From Selenomonadaceae bacterium (GTDB taxonomy: Bacteria; Bacillota; Negativicutes; Selenomonadales; Selenomonadaceae), in the NCBI GenBank assembly GCA_017549815.1, contig JAFYNH010000006.1:20686-84685 (forward strand): DNA of 64,000 bases, given 5' to 3'. Positions 47,926 through 57,000 of the stretch are shown here, piece after piece. The position numbers and the translations under genes were made by a program. Below the pieces are notes generated by a model. That model worked only from the letters and a program-made list of their open reading frames with translations, was not told where the DNA came from and did not search any database. Every line of letters begins with the position of its first letter. Within the stretch, counting starts at the first letter, position 1.

Positions 47926-48870
47926 ATGGATTTTACAATCACAGGTACGCTGAATTCTTACGTCAAGACTAAGAATTTGACTTTCGCCGCGAAACATAAG
48001 CTCCGAACGGGGCAAACGCTCACCAACTCGAACGGCAATTTTGTTTCGATAACAACTTCGACCTTCGATAAGCTCACGGAGGCGGCTAAGGCGTCAAACG
48101 AACAGGCTAAGCAACAGAAACTTCGCCGAATCAAACAAAAGCTCATGAACGGGCGGAAAATTTCGGAAGAGGAAATGGGCTTTCTGCGCGTCAACGACCC
48201 GAAAACTTACAAGAAGGCTAAACACGCCGAAGAAGCTCGCGAAGACCTTAAAGAAGAACTTAAAAAGGCAAAGAGTAAATCGGAGGCTCGCGAAGCTATG
48301 GCTCGTGCAATGATTAAGGCGTCAACGGAAGCAATGGCTGAACTCGGCGCACTTGGTCAATGCAACGGGGCAATGGGCGGCGGCAGTCCCGGCAACGGCT
48401 TAATGACTAGCGACGCAAGTTTAACAAATGCTACGAGCGGCGACGTAGGCTCAATAAATGTTTCGGGCGGAGAAGTTTCGTCGGCTGAAACTAATACTAA
48501 TGTCAGCGGCACCGAGAATCAATCGTTCAGCGAAGTCAATCAATCTATTCAAAACACGGACGATAAATCCTCGACCGATAAAAATTCCGACGAGAAAAAT
48601 TTTGCCGTACAAAAAAAATCGGACGACGATTCAACGACGCCCGAAGATATTATGGAAAAATATATCATGACGATTCGCGCCCTCGAAGACGAATGGGCAC
48701 GCTTTACCGAGTCCGACGAATATAAAAATCTGCCCGAAAATACTTTGGACGATAAAAAAATTGTCGCCGATAAAAAAGTCCGTAAGCAAATTGACGCTCC
48801 GAAACGCATATTTTTAAACGCGGCGATTCTATATCGAAAGTCCATGCTCCTTCCGCTAAATGCTGAATAA
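47926..48870 (+). CDS. Unknown hydrophilic protein
   Basis: The protein has 314 residues with no signal peptide. The N-terminal domain is basic and helical (about 50-140, coiled-coil-like with KAKSKSEAREAMARAMIKAS). A Gly/Ser/Asn-rich linker follows (about 143-215), then a helical acidic C-terminal part (EDIMEKYIMTIRALEDEWAR). AAGGAGG precedes the ATG. It is flanked by its own promoter and terminator. Family not recognised. The style, with a disordered N- or Q-rich middle and short helical ends, resembles the unknown protein at 33125-33931. Confidence 0.6.
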   Translation: MDFTITGTLNSYVKTKNLTFAAKHKLRTGQTLTNSNGNFVSITTSTFDKLTEAAKASNEQAKQQKLRRIKQKLMNGRKISEEEMGFLRVNDPKTYKKAKHAEEAREDLKEELKKAKSKSEAREAMARAMIKASTEAMAELGALGQCNGAMGGGSPGNGLMTSDASLTNATSGDVGSINVSGGEVSSAETNTNVSGTENQSFSEVNQSIQNTDDKSSTDKNSDEKNFAVQKKSDDDSTTPEDIMEKYIMTIRALEDEWARFTESDEYKNLPENTLDDKKIVADKKVRKQIDAPKRIFLNAAILYRKSMLLPLNAE

Positions 48871-48892
48871 AAATTTCTTTACATAAAAAATT

Positions 48893-48923
48893 TCCCCCTC
48901 CAAGTTCGGAAGGGGATTTTTTT
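48893..48923. terminator. Bidirectional terminator
   Basis: TCCCC-c-TCC pairs with GGA-a-GGGGA, with T after and A before. It serves the gene at 47926 and the leftward carboxypeptidase. Confidence 0.8.
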
Positions 48924-50064
48924 AAGAAATAATTGGCGCAATGATTGAAACTACCAACGAGCTAAAGCTGAAACCGCCTTTGACATCTTCGCGGGCAACA
49001 AGCGGCACTCTCGCGACGGGTTTGCCGTTATATCTTAAGACTGCCTCACCTAAAACCGTTCCTTCGCTGATACCTTCGCCCGCGTCGACAATCTTTGGCA
49101 AGTCGTAAGTTATCTTTAAAAATTTTGAGTCCTCGCCCGCCATAAGCGGAAAATCTAAATCGCTTTGCGGAACAACATGAATAGTTGCCTGTTCGCCGCC
49201 GCGTACAAAAACGGTTTTTTCAATGCGGTCTTTGTTAATGCCGTCGACCATTCTGACACGCTCAAAGCCGTAATTAAAAAGATTTTCAGCGTCGTCAAAG
49301 CGGGTATCGTGATCGGGCGAGTGCATTATAACTGCGATAAGTTCAACGTCGCCGCGTTTAGCCGACGCCGTTAAGCAACCGCCCGCCGCTCGTGTCCAAC
49401 CAGTTTTAATGCCATTTGAGCCTTTGTATTTGCCCAAAAGTTCGTTCGTGTTGTTAAGTTCGCTCCATTTGTCTTTAGGATAAGCCCAGCGAATCGAAGT
49501 GCGCTTAGTGTTGACTATGTCGCGAAAGTCTTGATTCTTCATGCAATAAACGGCAATTCGCGCCATATCGGAGGCGGTCGAGTAATGATTCGAGTCGGGC
49601 AAGCCGTTTGGATTGACGAAATGTGAACGCGAGCAACCGAGTTCCTTAGCCTTGTCGTTCATAAGGTAGGCGAATTGTGAAGAACTGCCGCTGACAGCTT
49701 GCGCTAGTGCAAGTGCGCCGCCGTTTTCGGAAACAAGCATGACGGCAGTAACCATTTCCCTAGCTGAAACCGCGTCGCCCGTTGACCAATTCAGCGTATT
49801 ATCTTCGGTCGTGACAGCCTCGCGGCTCATTGTGACTTCTTCAAGCGGATTCAATTTTTCCAGTGCAAGAATACACGTCAGCATTTTTGTCATACTGGCG
49901 GGTTCGCGTTCGAGGTCGGGATTTTTTTCCCAGATGATTCGACCTGTCGACGCCTCAACTAGGATTGCCGAGTCCGCTAAAATTTTCGGTTCGCTTGCCG
50001 CCGCGCAGATTACGCTTGAAAATATCGTTGTCCAAAAGATTATTGCCGTCAAAAATTTTTTCAT
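48922..50064 (-). CDS. dacF: D-alanyl-D-alanine carboxypeptidase (penicillin-binding protein 5/DacF type)
   Basis: The protein has 380 residues with a signal peptide. Active-site motifs of S11 peptidases: SMTK (Ser57, Lys60), SENG (the SxN motif) and KTGWTRAAGG. A C-terminal PBP5-type domain and a hydrophobic/amphipathic end (FSFSSLVVSIIAPIIS) would anchor it to the membrane. It trims the terminal D-Ala of peptidoglycan stems. The ribosome binding region (AGGGGTTAGG) is part of an intergenic repeat copy. Confidence 0.93.
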   Translation of the reverse strand: MKKFLTAIIFWTTIFSSVICAAASEPKILADSAILVEASTGRIIWEKNPDLEREPASMTKMLTCILALEKLNPLEEVTMSREAVTTEDNTLNWSTGDAVSAREMVTAVMLVSENGGALALAQAVSGSSSQFAYLMNDKAKELGCSRSHFVNPNGLPDSNHYSTASDMARIAVYCMKNQDFRDIVNTKRTSIRWAYPKDKWSELNNTNELLGKYKGSNGIKTGWTRAAGGCLTASAKRGDVELIAVIMHSPDHDTRFDDAENLFNYGFERVRMVDGINKDRIEKTVFVRGGEQATIHVVPQSDLDFPLMAGEDSKFLKITYDLPKIVDAGEGISEGTVLGEAVLRYNGKPVARVPLVAREDVKGGFSFSSLVVSIIAPIIS

Positions 50065-50065
50065 A

Positions 50066-50115
50066 CCTAACCCCTAATCCCCAGTTCCTAGTTCCTCAAT
50101 CCTAGTTCCTAATCG
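50066..50115. repeat. Intergenic repeat element 7
   Basis: CCTAACCCCTAATCCCCAGT and GTTCCTAGTTCCTCAATCCT units lie between the carboxypeptidase gene and tRNA-Pro. Read on the minus strand they supply AGGGG before the carboxypeptidase ATG. Confidence 0.65.
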
Positions 50116-50145
50116 CAAAAAGCCCCTGCACTTGTCAGAGGCTTT
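50115..50145 (-). terminator. Terminator after tRNA-Pro
   Basis: On the minus strand AAGCCTCTG/CAGGGGCTT followed by TTTTG. Confidence 0.75.
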
Positions 50146-50160
50146 AAGCTTTTTTATAAG

Positions 50161-50234
50161 TCGGAACGACGAGACTTGAACTCACGACCTCTTCCACCCC
50201 AAGGAAGCGCTCTCCCAAACTGAGCTACGTCCCG
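50161..50234 (-). tRNA. tRNA-Pro (anticodon GGG)
   Basis: A 74-base cloverleaf on the minus strand. The acceptor CGGGACG pairs with CGTTCCG (with one G-U). The D arm contains AGCTCAGTTTGGGAGAGC. The anticodon arm is CTTCC-TTGGGGT-GGAAG with anticodon GGG, and the T arm is GTGAGTTCAAGTCTCGT-like. CCA is not encoded. It is followed by an intrinsic terminator. Confidence 0.93.
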
Positions 50235-50379
50235 ATTACCCGCGCAGTTTACCACACCTTTTTAAATTTTGCAAGCACTTTTTACTGAATCTTAGTCCAT
50301 AAAAAGTTTCCGTGTCGTCATATTTTTCACTATCTATTTTAATTATAATTGAGTAGAATTTTTTTCTACAGTCTGTGAA

Positions 50380-50408
50380 TTGCTCAATGTGTTACTTTAT
50401 GCTAAAAT
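50380..50408 (+). promoter_or_regulatory. Promoter of the Rpn-family gene
   Basis: TTGCTC, 17 bases, TAAAAT preceded by TGC (extended -10). Confidence 0.5.
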
Positions 50409-50438
50409 ATCAAGTAGAAAAAATAAGGAGAGTGAGCA

Positions 50439-51200
50439 ATGAAAGTAAGCCCAACAGCCTATGACGACGCATTTCGCACCTTGCTAAACGACTGTAGCGA
50501 GCTTATCATTCCAGTAGTAAACGAAGTATTCGGCGAGCATTACACCGGCAAAGAGAAAATTATCTTTGGTGTCAATGAACATTTTTTCAATCAGAACGTA
50601 GACAACGTAAAAAAAGTTATTACTGATTCCAGTTTTATCATCATTGCTACAAATGGCGTCCAAAAAAGGTACCATATAGAATGTCAATCGACAGCGGATG
50701 ACAGTATGCTTGTACGTATCTTTGAATATGACGCGCAAATCGCATTGGATAGCGGCAATATAGCCGATAACGTACTTACCGTAACATTTCCCCATTCGGC
50801 AGTTATTTTTCTGAGACATACAAGAGAAACGCCGAATGAAATGCTGATACGCATGATAACGCCGGGCGGCACGACAGAATATCTCGTTCCCGTTGTTAAG
50901 GTTCAAAAGTATGGTCTCGAAGAAATTTTTAGCAAGAGATTATTGTTTTTTATCCCGTTTCACATATTCAGCCACGAAAGTAATTTAGCGAAATACAACA
51001 GTGACGAAGTAAAGCTCCAAAAGTTATGTGAGGAATACAGTTATATCCGAATCAAACTGGATGATTTGCAGAAGGCGGGAGAAGTCAGCGAATTTACAAA
51101 AAGTGCGGTATGCGCGATGACGAATCATGTACTGGCATTGATAGCGCGGAAATATCAGAGAGTTCAAAAAGGAGCTGGCAACAGTAGATTAAAATATTGA
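50439..51200 (+). CDS. Rpn-family (PD-(D/E)XK nuclease) protein, N-terminal part
   Basis: The protein has 253 residues. AYDDAFRTLLNDCSELIIPV and VNEVF are the typical start of the Rpn/transposase_31 family. The nuclease core shows ECQSTADDSMLVRIFEYD. Rpn proteins are DNA endonucleases that promote RecA-independent recombination and often behave as selfish or defence genes. The last residues after RVQKGAGN are not family-like: an insert begins there. The missing C terminus continues in another frame from 51449. Together the pieces give about 330 residues, the normal length. Confidence 0.8.
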   Translation: MKVSPTAYDDAFRTLLNDCSELIIPVVNEVFGEHYTGKEKIIFGVNEHFFNQNVDNVKKVITDSSFIIIATNGVQKRYHIECQSTADDSMLVRIFEYDAQIALDSGNIADNVLTVTFPHSAVIFLRHTRETPNEMLIRMITPGGTTEYLVPVVKVQKYGLEEIFSKRLLFFIPFHIFSHESNLAKYNSDEVKLQKLCEEYSYIRIKLDDLQKAGEVSEFTKSAVCAMTNHVLALIARKYQRVQKGAGNSRLKY

Positions 51201-51434
51201 CAAAAGTGAAAGTACGTCCTAAAATTTGCGTACCGACGAGAAACAAGTCGGATTAAGAAGTGCTAATACCGGTGGCTCGCTGGGAATTTACGACTGTGGA
51301 GTGTTGCACAAACGTTAGTAGGTACGCCGAGAACGGACACGAGGAAGCAGTAAGATAGAACCGCGAGGTCTATCCGAATCATCTTGACATGGACATAACG
51401 GATGATTGTCCATGAGTGACCATGTTTTAAGGAG
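51176..51434 (+). ncRNA. Structured RNA-like insert inside the Rpn gene
   Basis: About 260 bases bounded by AAGGAGC on both sides (51169-51175 and 51429-51435). Stems seen in order: GTACG/CGTAC (51212-51233), CCGAC/GTCGG (51233-51250), GATAG-a-aCC-GCGA-GG-t-CTATC with a GNRA loop (about 51354-51374), and CATGGACA/TGTCCATG (51388-51414). Between them lie purine-rich single-stranded motifs such as GCTAATACCGGTGG and GCCGAGAACGGACACGAGG. There is no open frame of note. The style is that of a guide-RNA scaffold (HEARO/IscB type) or another mobile RNA; the class is inferred, not proven. Confidence 0.5.
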
Positions 51435-51448
51435 CAGTTGGAAACGTT

Positions 51449-51700
51449 ATGCGCGGAAAAATAGTGGAATATGAGGCAAAAACCATTCGTAACAAAGCTA
51501 TCGCCGAAGGCAGAGCTGAAGGCATAATCGAAGGCAGAGCTGAAGGTATCGCGGAAACTATGGCAAAAGTTAAAGCGGAAATCGAAGAACGGGCAAAAGA
51601 TATGCTCCGCGACAACATGACCTTATCGCTGGTAGAAAAATACACGCATATTCCTATGCCACGTATAAAGGAATTGGCTAATGATTTAGGGTTGCTTTAA
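51449..51700 (+). CDS. Rpn-family protein, C-terminal part
   Basis: The protein has 83 residues: VEYEAKTIRNKAIAEGRAEG, the tandem EGRAEG repeats, then LRDNMTLSLVEKYTHIPMPRIKELA, the standard C-terminal tail of Rpn-family proteins. Reading upstream in frame gives GAVGNVM before a TAA at 51428, so the coding sequence reaches the edge of the insert. Whether it is expressed on its own is doubtful: AAGGAG is about 14 bases from the ATG. Confidence 0.75.
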   Translation: MRGKIVEYEAKTIRNKAIAEGRAEGIIEGRAEGIAETMAKVKAEIEERAKDMLRDNMTLSLVEKYTHIPMPRIKELANDLGLL

Positions 51701-51720
51701 AACCAAACCGCCATGCAAAA

Positions 51721-51767
51721 ATAAAACGCCCTTGCCGAAGGATATTCTTCGACATGAGCGTTTATTT
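51721..51767 (+). terminator. Terminator after the Rpn fragments
   Basis: AAACGC/GCGTTT outer stem with CGAAG/CTTCG inside, then TATTTTT. Confidence 0.6.
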
Positions 51768-51800
51768 TTAGCAGGAAACTATAAGTTTTTCATCTGTTGA

Positions 51801-51953
51801 TTAACCAATCATAAATCCAATAATGCTCAAAACGACACCAAGACCGCCCGCTGTATTACCAAATTTCTCTAGGCTATATATTCCGAATATTTTCCCTAAT
51901 ACCCCTACGACTATTCCTACTAAAACCAAGAAACATCCTATAACGAACAACAT
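51801..51953 (-). CDS. Small two-helix membrane protein (50 residues)
   Basis: ATG at 51953 with GAGGGG about eight to ten bases upstream. The sequence MLFVIGCFLVLVGIVVGVLG..., then GGLGVVLSIIGFMIG, is two hydrophobic segments around a short polar loop (KIFGIYSLEKFGNTA). It begins 21 bases after the stop of the leftward 404-residue gene, so it is probably in the same operon. It could be an immunity or accessory protein for its hydrophobic neighbour. No family recognised. Confidence 0.6.
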   Translation of the reverse strand: MLFVIGCFLVLVGIVVGVLGKIFGIYSLEKFGNTAGGLGVVLSIIGFMIG

Positions 51954-51974
51954 AATTCTTATCCCCTCGATGAA

Positions 51975-53189
51975 TTAATCCCTTAAAGCTCTCCAAATAC
52001 CGTATAAACCCATTCCAGCGAGTGCAATCGGCGAAAAAACAACTGCGGCGGCACTTCCAATAACCGCTGTCGCAGTCGTTACACCAGTTACGATAGCTCC
52101 CGTAGCAATGGCGGCTCCACCAGTGACTGCGCCTAATGCACTGGCAACGCCGCTTCCTAAAGCGACAATTCCTGTTGAAACTTGCCCCATTCCCATTGCA
52201 TAAGTACCTGCAGTGGCTAAAGAGCTTACCTCGTTTATTGCGGTGGCTGTTACACCGCCAATTTTAAAAATTGCGCTTGCAGCAGTGACTGCACTGGCAG
52301 AATTTACTACAGTTGTGCCCGCAACAATTAGCTTTGCACCGACTGTGGTACTTGAAAGAACTCCAGCAATTCCATTTGTTACGCTTGTAATCGCCGTTGT
52401 AACTATTGGACCCAGAGCCGTCGACATAATCGCATTCCCAGCTACGCCAGAATAAAAAAATGTTCTAGCGGTCGATTTTAAAGCGTCTTTAGCGGCTTCT
52501 TCCATAGTTTTATTACCAGAAAGGACTTCAGCAACGGCAACACTGACTGCCAAAGCACCTCCGAACTTAGCGGCGGCTTTTGCGGCGGCGACTCCACGTT
52601 GTGCAATAAGATTAAAGGCTTGTTGTTCTGTATAAGCATGTGGAATAAAGAAGTCTATAGGATTTCCAGTGATTTTACATTCCAACTGCATTCCGTCGAA
52701 GATCATTTGACATTCGGCGGCAGAGTGAGGCGTGGACTCCAGCTTATATCCGTATTTGGCGGCTTCCATGACGAGATTTTGAAATTTTTGATTGTCACAA
52801 TTCGCCATAAAGCGTTCGATTCCAAAATCTTTATACTTTACGAAGTCAATTTGTCCGGGAAGGTAATCACATTTGATCTGAATATTTTCCGTTTTCCCGT
52901 CATTTCCAATTAAAAGCTCCACTATACCGTTATCGTCAATGACTATGGCACGGTGACCTGCTTGATTCTGAACATTGACTTCCAAAGATTCCATGATGAA
53001 ACCTTTTAAACCTTGAGTGTCACATGTAGCATTTAAGGAGTTGAGATCCTCTCGTAATGCGGAAAGTTTTTGAATTTCTTCATAGGTCTCCACAGCTTTT
53101 TTGGAGTTGCGGACTATTTCTTCTACATCCGAAATGTCGGCGATTTTCGATTCGTCTTCGGGATTGAGTCGATAAGTGTAAGTTCTCAT
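51975..53189 (-). CDS. Unknown protein with a long Ala/Gly-rich hydrophobic C-terminal half
   Basis: The protein has 404 residues. The first 185 or so are soluble and charged (NPEDESKIADISDVEEIV; LKGFIMESLEVNVQNQAGH; IVIDDNGIVELLI). From about 195 to the end it is rich in Ala, Gly, Val, Ser and Thr with several glycine-zipper-like membrane stretches (GVASALGAVTGGAAIATGAI). There is no signal peptide. The arrangement resembles membrane-active toxin or pore-forming proteins, but I have no named match. It starts 12 bases after the previous gene and is followed by the small membrane protein. Confidence 0.6.
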   Translation of the reverse strand: MRTYTYRLNPEDESKIADISDVEEIVRNSKKAVETYEEIQKLSALREDLNSLNATCDTQGLKGFIMESLEVNVQNQAGHRAIVIDDNGIVELLIGNDGKTENIQIKCDYLPGQIDFVKYKDFGIERFMANCDNQKFQNLVMEAAKYGYKLESTPHSAAECQMIFDGMQLECKITGNPIDFFIPHAYTEQQAFNLIAQRGVAAAKAAAKFGGALAVSVAVAEVLSGNKTMEEAAKDALKSTARTFFYSGVAGNAIMSTALGPIVTTAITSVTNGIAGVLSSTTVGAKLIVAGTTVVNSASAVTAASAIFKIGGVTATAINEVSSLATAGTYAMGMGQVSTGIVALGSGVASALGAVTGGAAIATGAIVTGVTTATAVIGSAAAVVFSPIALAGMGLYGIWRALRD

Positions 53190-53201
53190 TTTTATACTTC
53201 A

Positions 53202-53765
53202 TTAACCCCGCATCTTTTTTTTGAACGCTTCGGGAAGAAAAGGATCATCTTTCGGAGAGGTCGGCGGACTTTGTTGAAAAGCTATGTGATATTTTTCAAA
53301 ATACTCTCTTTGCAGTGAAGAAGTGATATTATTCGGATGCCCGTTGACCTTTGAAACGCAGAATGAACAGGCTCTTTCGTTCGCACTGCCGGGTTCAATG
53401 TGTGTATCGTATTTCCGGTTGAATAAGCCTGAACCGACGGGATGCCAATAATCCGTAAGAGAATTGTTCATGCTTCTTCTTTCCACGTCAACTCCGTCAT
53501 TATCATCGTTAGTCCAATAACGAACTCCGACGGTATTGCGCCCCTCATAACCGACTATCTCGTATGCGACTATGACAACATTATCGGTAAAGCAGGGGCA
53601 ATATGCCTCAATTTCATAAGAATCGCCGCTGACGTTGTTGGTATAACGATGTACGGCGTGAACGAAACGGCGGGTAACAGTATAAGTACCGTCGCTGTTT
53701 TTGGTGACTTCGTGAGGATCGAAACCAACTTTTGTCGGGTCGAAGTTAAGATTAATTGCGTACAT
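53202..53765 (-). CDS. Unknown cysteine-containing protein, first gene of the leftward trio
   Basis: The protein has 187 residues from ATG at 53765 (AAGGAG nine bases upstream); a longer frame to 53873 runs into a leader hairpin. It has beta-rich segments (TYTVTRRFVHAVHRY, SYEIEAYCPCFTDNVVIVAYEIV), a WTNDDNDGVDVE acidic loop, CSFC near residue 142 and a proline-rich end. No signal peptide. Function unknown. Confidence 0.6.
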   Translation of the reverse strand: MYAINLNFDPTKVGFDPHEVTKNSDGTYTVTRRFVHAVHRYTNNVSGDSYEIEAYCPCFTDNVVIVAYEIVGYEGRNTVGVRYWTNDDNDGVDVERRSMNNSLTDYWHPVGSGLFNRKYDTHIEPGSANERACSFCVSKVNGHPNNITSSLQREYFEKYHIAFQQSPPTSPKDDPFLPEAFKKKMRG

Positions 53766-53810
53766 AAAAATTTGCTCCTTTCGTATTTTGATTTGTTTTA
53801 TCCTCCCTTG

Positions 53811-53848
53811 CGGTAAAAAGACTCCCGTCTCTTTAGGCGGTGGGAAGT
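53811..53848 (-). promoter_or_regulatory. Leader hairpin with T run before the trio
   Basis: On the minus strand CTTCCC pairs with GGGAG and is followed by TCTTTTT, so it could end transcription early in the leader. The CCGCCTAAAGAG-type sequence also resembles right ends of IS200/IS605 elements. Confidence 0.35.
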
Positions 53849-53984
53849 TCATCATTTGTAAAAAGTATATCATATAATTTTAAATGTGGTTTTACCAAAT
53901 AGGTATATTTTTTACCAGAATAGATACACACGAAAAAGAAAATTTACCTAACCGTTTATGATCACAGGTTCTTAGACGTAAAAA

Positions 53985-54018
53985 AAAATCCCGCCGTATT
54001 GACGGGAAATTTTTTTTA
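53985..54018. terminator. Terminator after the giant RTX gene
   Basis: TCCCGcC/GaCGGGA stem with long A and T runs on either side. It works on the minus strand after the stop at 54031, and also in the other direction. Confidence 0.8.
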
Positions 54019-54030
54019 ATCGTTAAAGAT

Positions 54031-57000
54031 TTATTTGGGATTCCAATTCATGGTTTCTTGATTAGCAGAAAAGCTTGAACCGTCAGCAAGTTGATAAGTA
54101 ACGTCGGAATTTCCTTCGACATGCAATGAGCCGCCGTCTCTGAAGTTAATATCAACAGAGCCTGCAGAAATTTTGGTACCAGAAATTTGGTCGAGTGAAA
54201 CGTCGGCAAGAATCACACCGTCGCCGTCGTTCGCGCCGCTAATGGTATCGTTGCCATTTCCGTTGCAATAGAAGAACAGATTTTGAGAGTTGCCGCCGAC
54301 CAATAAATCATCGCCGCCGTTACCGCCCCATAAGCTTGCGTCTCCTTTACCTGCAAGGATTACGTTATCAAATTCGTTGCCGACTAATGAGTTTTTGCCG
54401 TCAGATTTTGTAGCGTCCAAAGTTTTTATATCACCAATGAAAGTTTTCCCATGCGAGCCGTCCAACCAAATTTCCGCCTCTTCCGCAACTGTAAGCGTCG
54501 CTTTCTTTGAAGTCGCAACGAAATAATTAGCCGCGTCGTCGTATTCAATATTCTTATCAACAAGCGCGGTGAAGTCATTGATTCGGAAGTTCTTACCTTG
54601 CGCGTCTTCAAGAGTTATCCAGCCGTCGCCGTCGATTTGCAAGCGGACATCGTTTTCTTTGAGAATAACCGCCGTGATTGTCTCGTCGCCGACGTTGATT
54701 TTATCCTCCGCGAAGTTGAAATTCTTAATAACGTCGCGCCCGTTGCCCTTATCGAAGACAAATTCTGTCGTGCCATTAGCGTTGCCCGCCAAAGTCTCAT
54801 TAGCAGTTGAACCGATTAAAGTATTCAGCCCGCCGCCGACTGTAACTTGATTTATGCCGTAGAAATTCTTGCTCAAATCAATCGTCAGTGATTCGTTATA
54901 ACTCGTGAAGTCGACGCCCGATTTTTCGCCAATGTAAACGTCCGCCAACTCGTCGCCCGCCGCGATAATCGAATCCTTTTGCGCAATCGCCGTTTTAATT
55001 TCTTTGCCTTTCGCAACTGTCAAAAGCTTTGCAACGCCGTTATCCGAAGAAATATTTTCAAGAAAAGCACGAGCCGCGCCGCTCTTAACTGTTAAATCTT
55101 CGCCGTCAAAGTTGAAATTGGCAGTCGTTGCGTCAACAGAAATTTTATCGCCGTCAGCAAAGTCAGCGTTGAAGTTGTTGATTGTATTTCTGCCGTTAAA
55201 CGCGATAGTCGATTCGCCGTCTTCCTTAAGATAAATCTGATTTTTGCCCGTGCCGCCTAATAACGTTGATTCACTACCGCCAACAAGAATTAAACTTCCA
55301 GTCTCTTTGCTTGCGTCAAGTGAGGAATCATCGCCGACAAAACCAACTTTCTGCAAGTCTTCGTTCTTATCGACGAAGTTAATAATCCTAGAATCGGCGT
55401 CATCGTCAAAGATAATCGTTGAAGAATCGATAGTTAATCTGCCGTCGTCGTATGCGATTGAATTCTCCTTAATCGCGTCGGCGATATTTTCATATTCAGT
55501 TATGAACGCCTCGCCCGTCTTATAATCGTAATTCTTAATCGTGGCTCTGCCGTTCGCCGTCACAATTTTTTTCGCGTCGCCAGTGAATATGTCTGAAATT
55601 TCTTCTTCCGCGTCGCTCTCTGTGCTGAATATTTTAGCAGAATCAGACAAGCCGACGATTATATCTTTATCTTTTGCGGTTAAAGTTGCGCCGTTCACGA
55701 CAAGTTCGCCGCCCAAAGCCGTCTGCAAGCTCGCATTTTCGGCAAGGTCGGAAATCTCTTGAACTTCGCCGTTTTCGTCAGTCGCGAATGTTACCGAATC
55801 ATCGCCCGTAACTTTGAAATTACCTTCGCCAATGAAGAATTCGCCGCTTTCCTTAGTAACGTAATTAACTTTGCCGCCAGAATTGGAGACGTTCGCACTA
55901 TTCGCCAGCTCGGATATTTCCAATTCGCCGTCGGTAACTGTTGCCTTTATTTCGTCCGAATTGTCGACTGATACCTTCGCGCCATTTATCGTTATACCGT
56001 TTAAGTCGTCGCAAGTGAAGGAGCCATTGTTGAGATTTTCAATCGCAGTGATTTTTTCGCCGTCGCTCGTAACGCTGAAAGTATCTTCGCTGTCGATTGT
56101 AATTCCTTCAAGTTCAAGCCCGCCGAGTTCGCCGCTCAACGTCCCGACTAAATAATCCGACGAATAAACATCGCCCGCCGAATTTACTTGCAGATAACCG
56201 ATAAAGTCGTCCGACGTGTTGAAAGTTTTTTCGCCAATAGTTATGTCGCCTGCGCCGTTTACCTTAATATCAGCCTCGCCGCCGCTTTCTACCACTTTAA
56301 CAGCATTTTTCGCGAGTTCAATAGTAATCAGCGTATTTTCGCCAATGAAAACGCTCGTGTTGTTAGTCCCCGTCACGCAGAATTTCTTCCCGTTAAAAAT
56401 TATCTCGTCGTTGAAATCGCCCATTATCATGCAAGATTCTTTGTCAGGATAAAAACTCTCCGTAACGATTTCGCAAACATTGCCGTCCGCGTCCAACTTG
56501 AAAATCGTCTTCTCGGCGGATGTCTTAAAAGTCTTGCCGTTTATCGTGAAAGTATCCGCAACCGTCGTTTCAATGTAAACGTTTTCAGCGTCGTCCTTTA
56601 CGACAAAATTCGTGCTGTCCGTCACCTTCACAAAGACGCCGTTGACCATAAGCCCTTCGGAGAAGTCGCCGAAAACTTCTTCAAGCCCGTCCGTCGTCGA
56701 AAGATTTATCGTGGCAAAATTTTCTTCGTCCGTCTCTGCGACATATGCCGATAAAAGCGCGACATTATTATCCGCTTTACCAATTCCAGAAACGTTGCCC
56801 GCGTCGTCCAGCATGAAAGTTTTGCCCGCGCTAGCCTCGAATTTATTTCCGCTGAAAATAATCGTGCCGTCAGCTGAGGTCGTTAATTTTTCTGCGCCGC
56901 CCGATTTGTACACGCGAACATTTTTGCAATAGGCTTTATCGTCGGTCAAATCGCCTGCGACATCGGATATTTCCGTTATGTTCTTGCCGTCGCTCGTAAC

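Noticed and set aside
51176..51434. Group II intron in the Rpn gene
   Set aside because: No GUGYG start, no recognisable domain V and no reverse transcriptase. Left open only as one option to be tested by covariance models.
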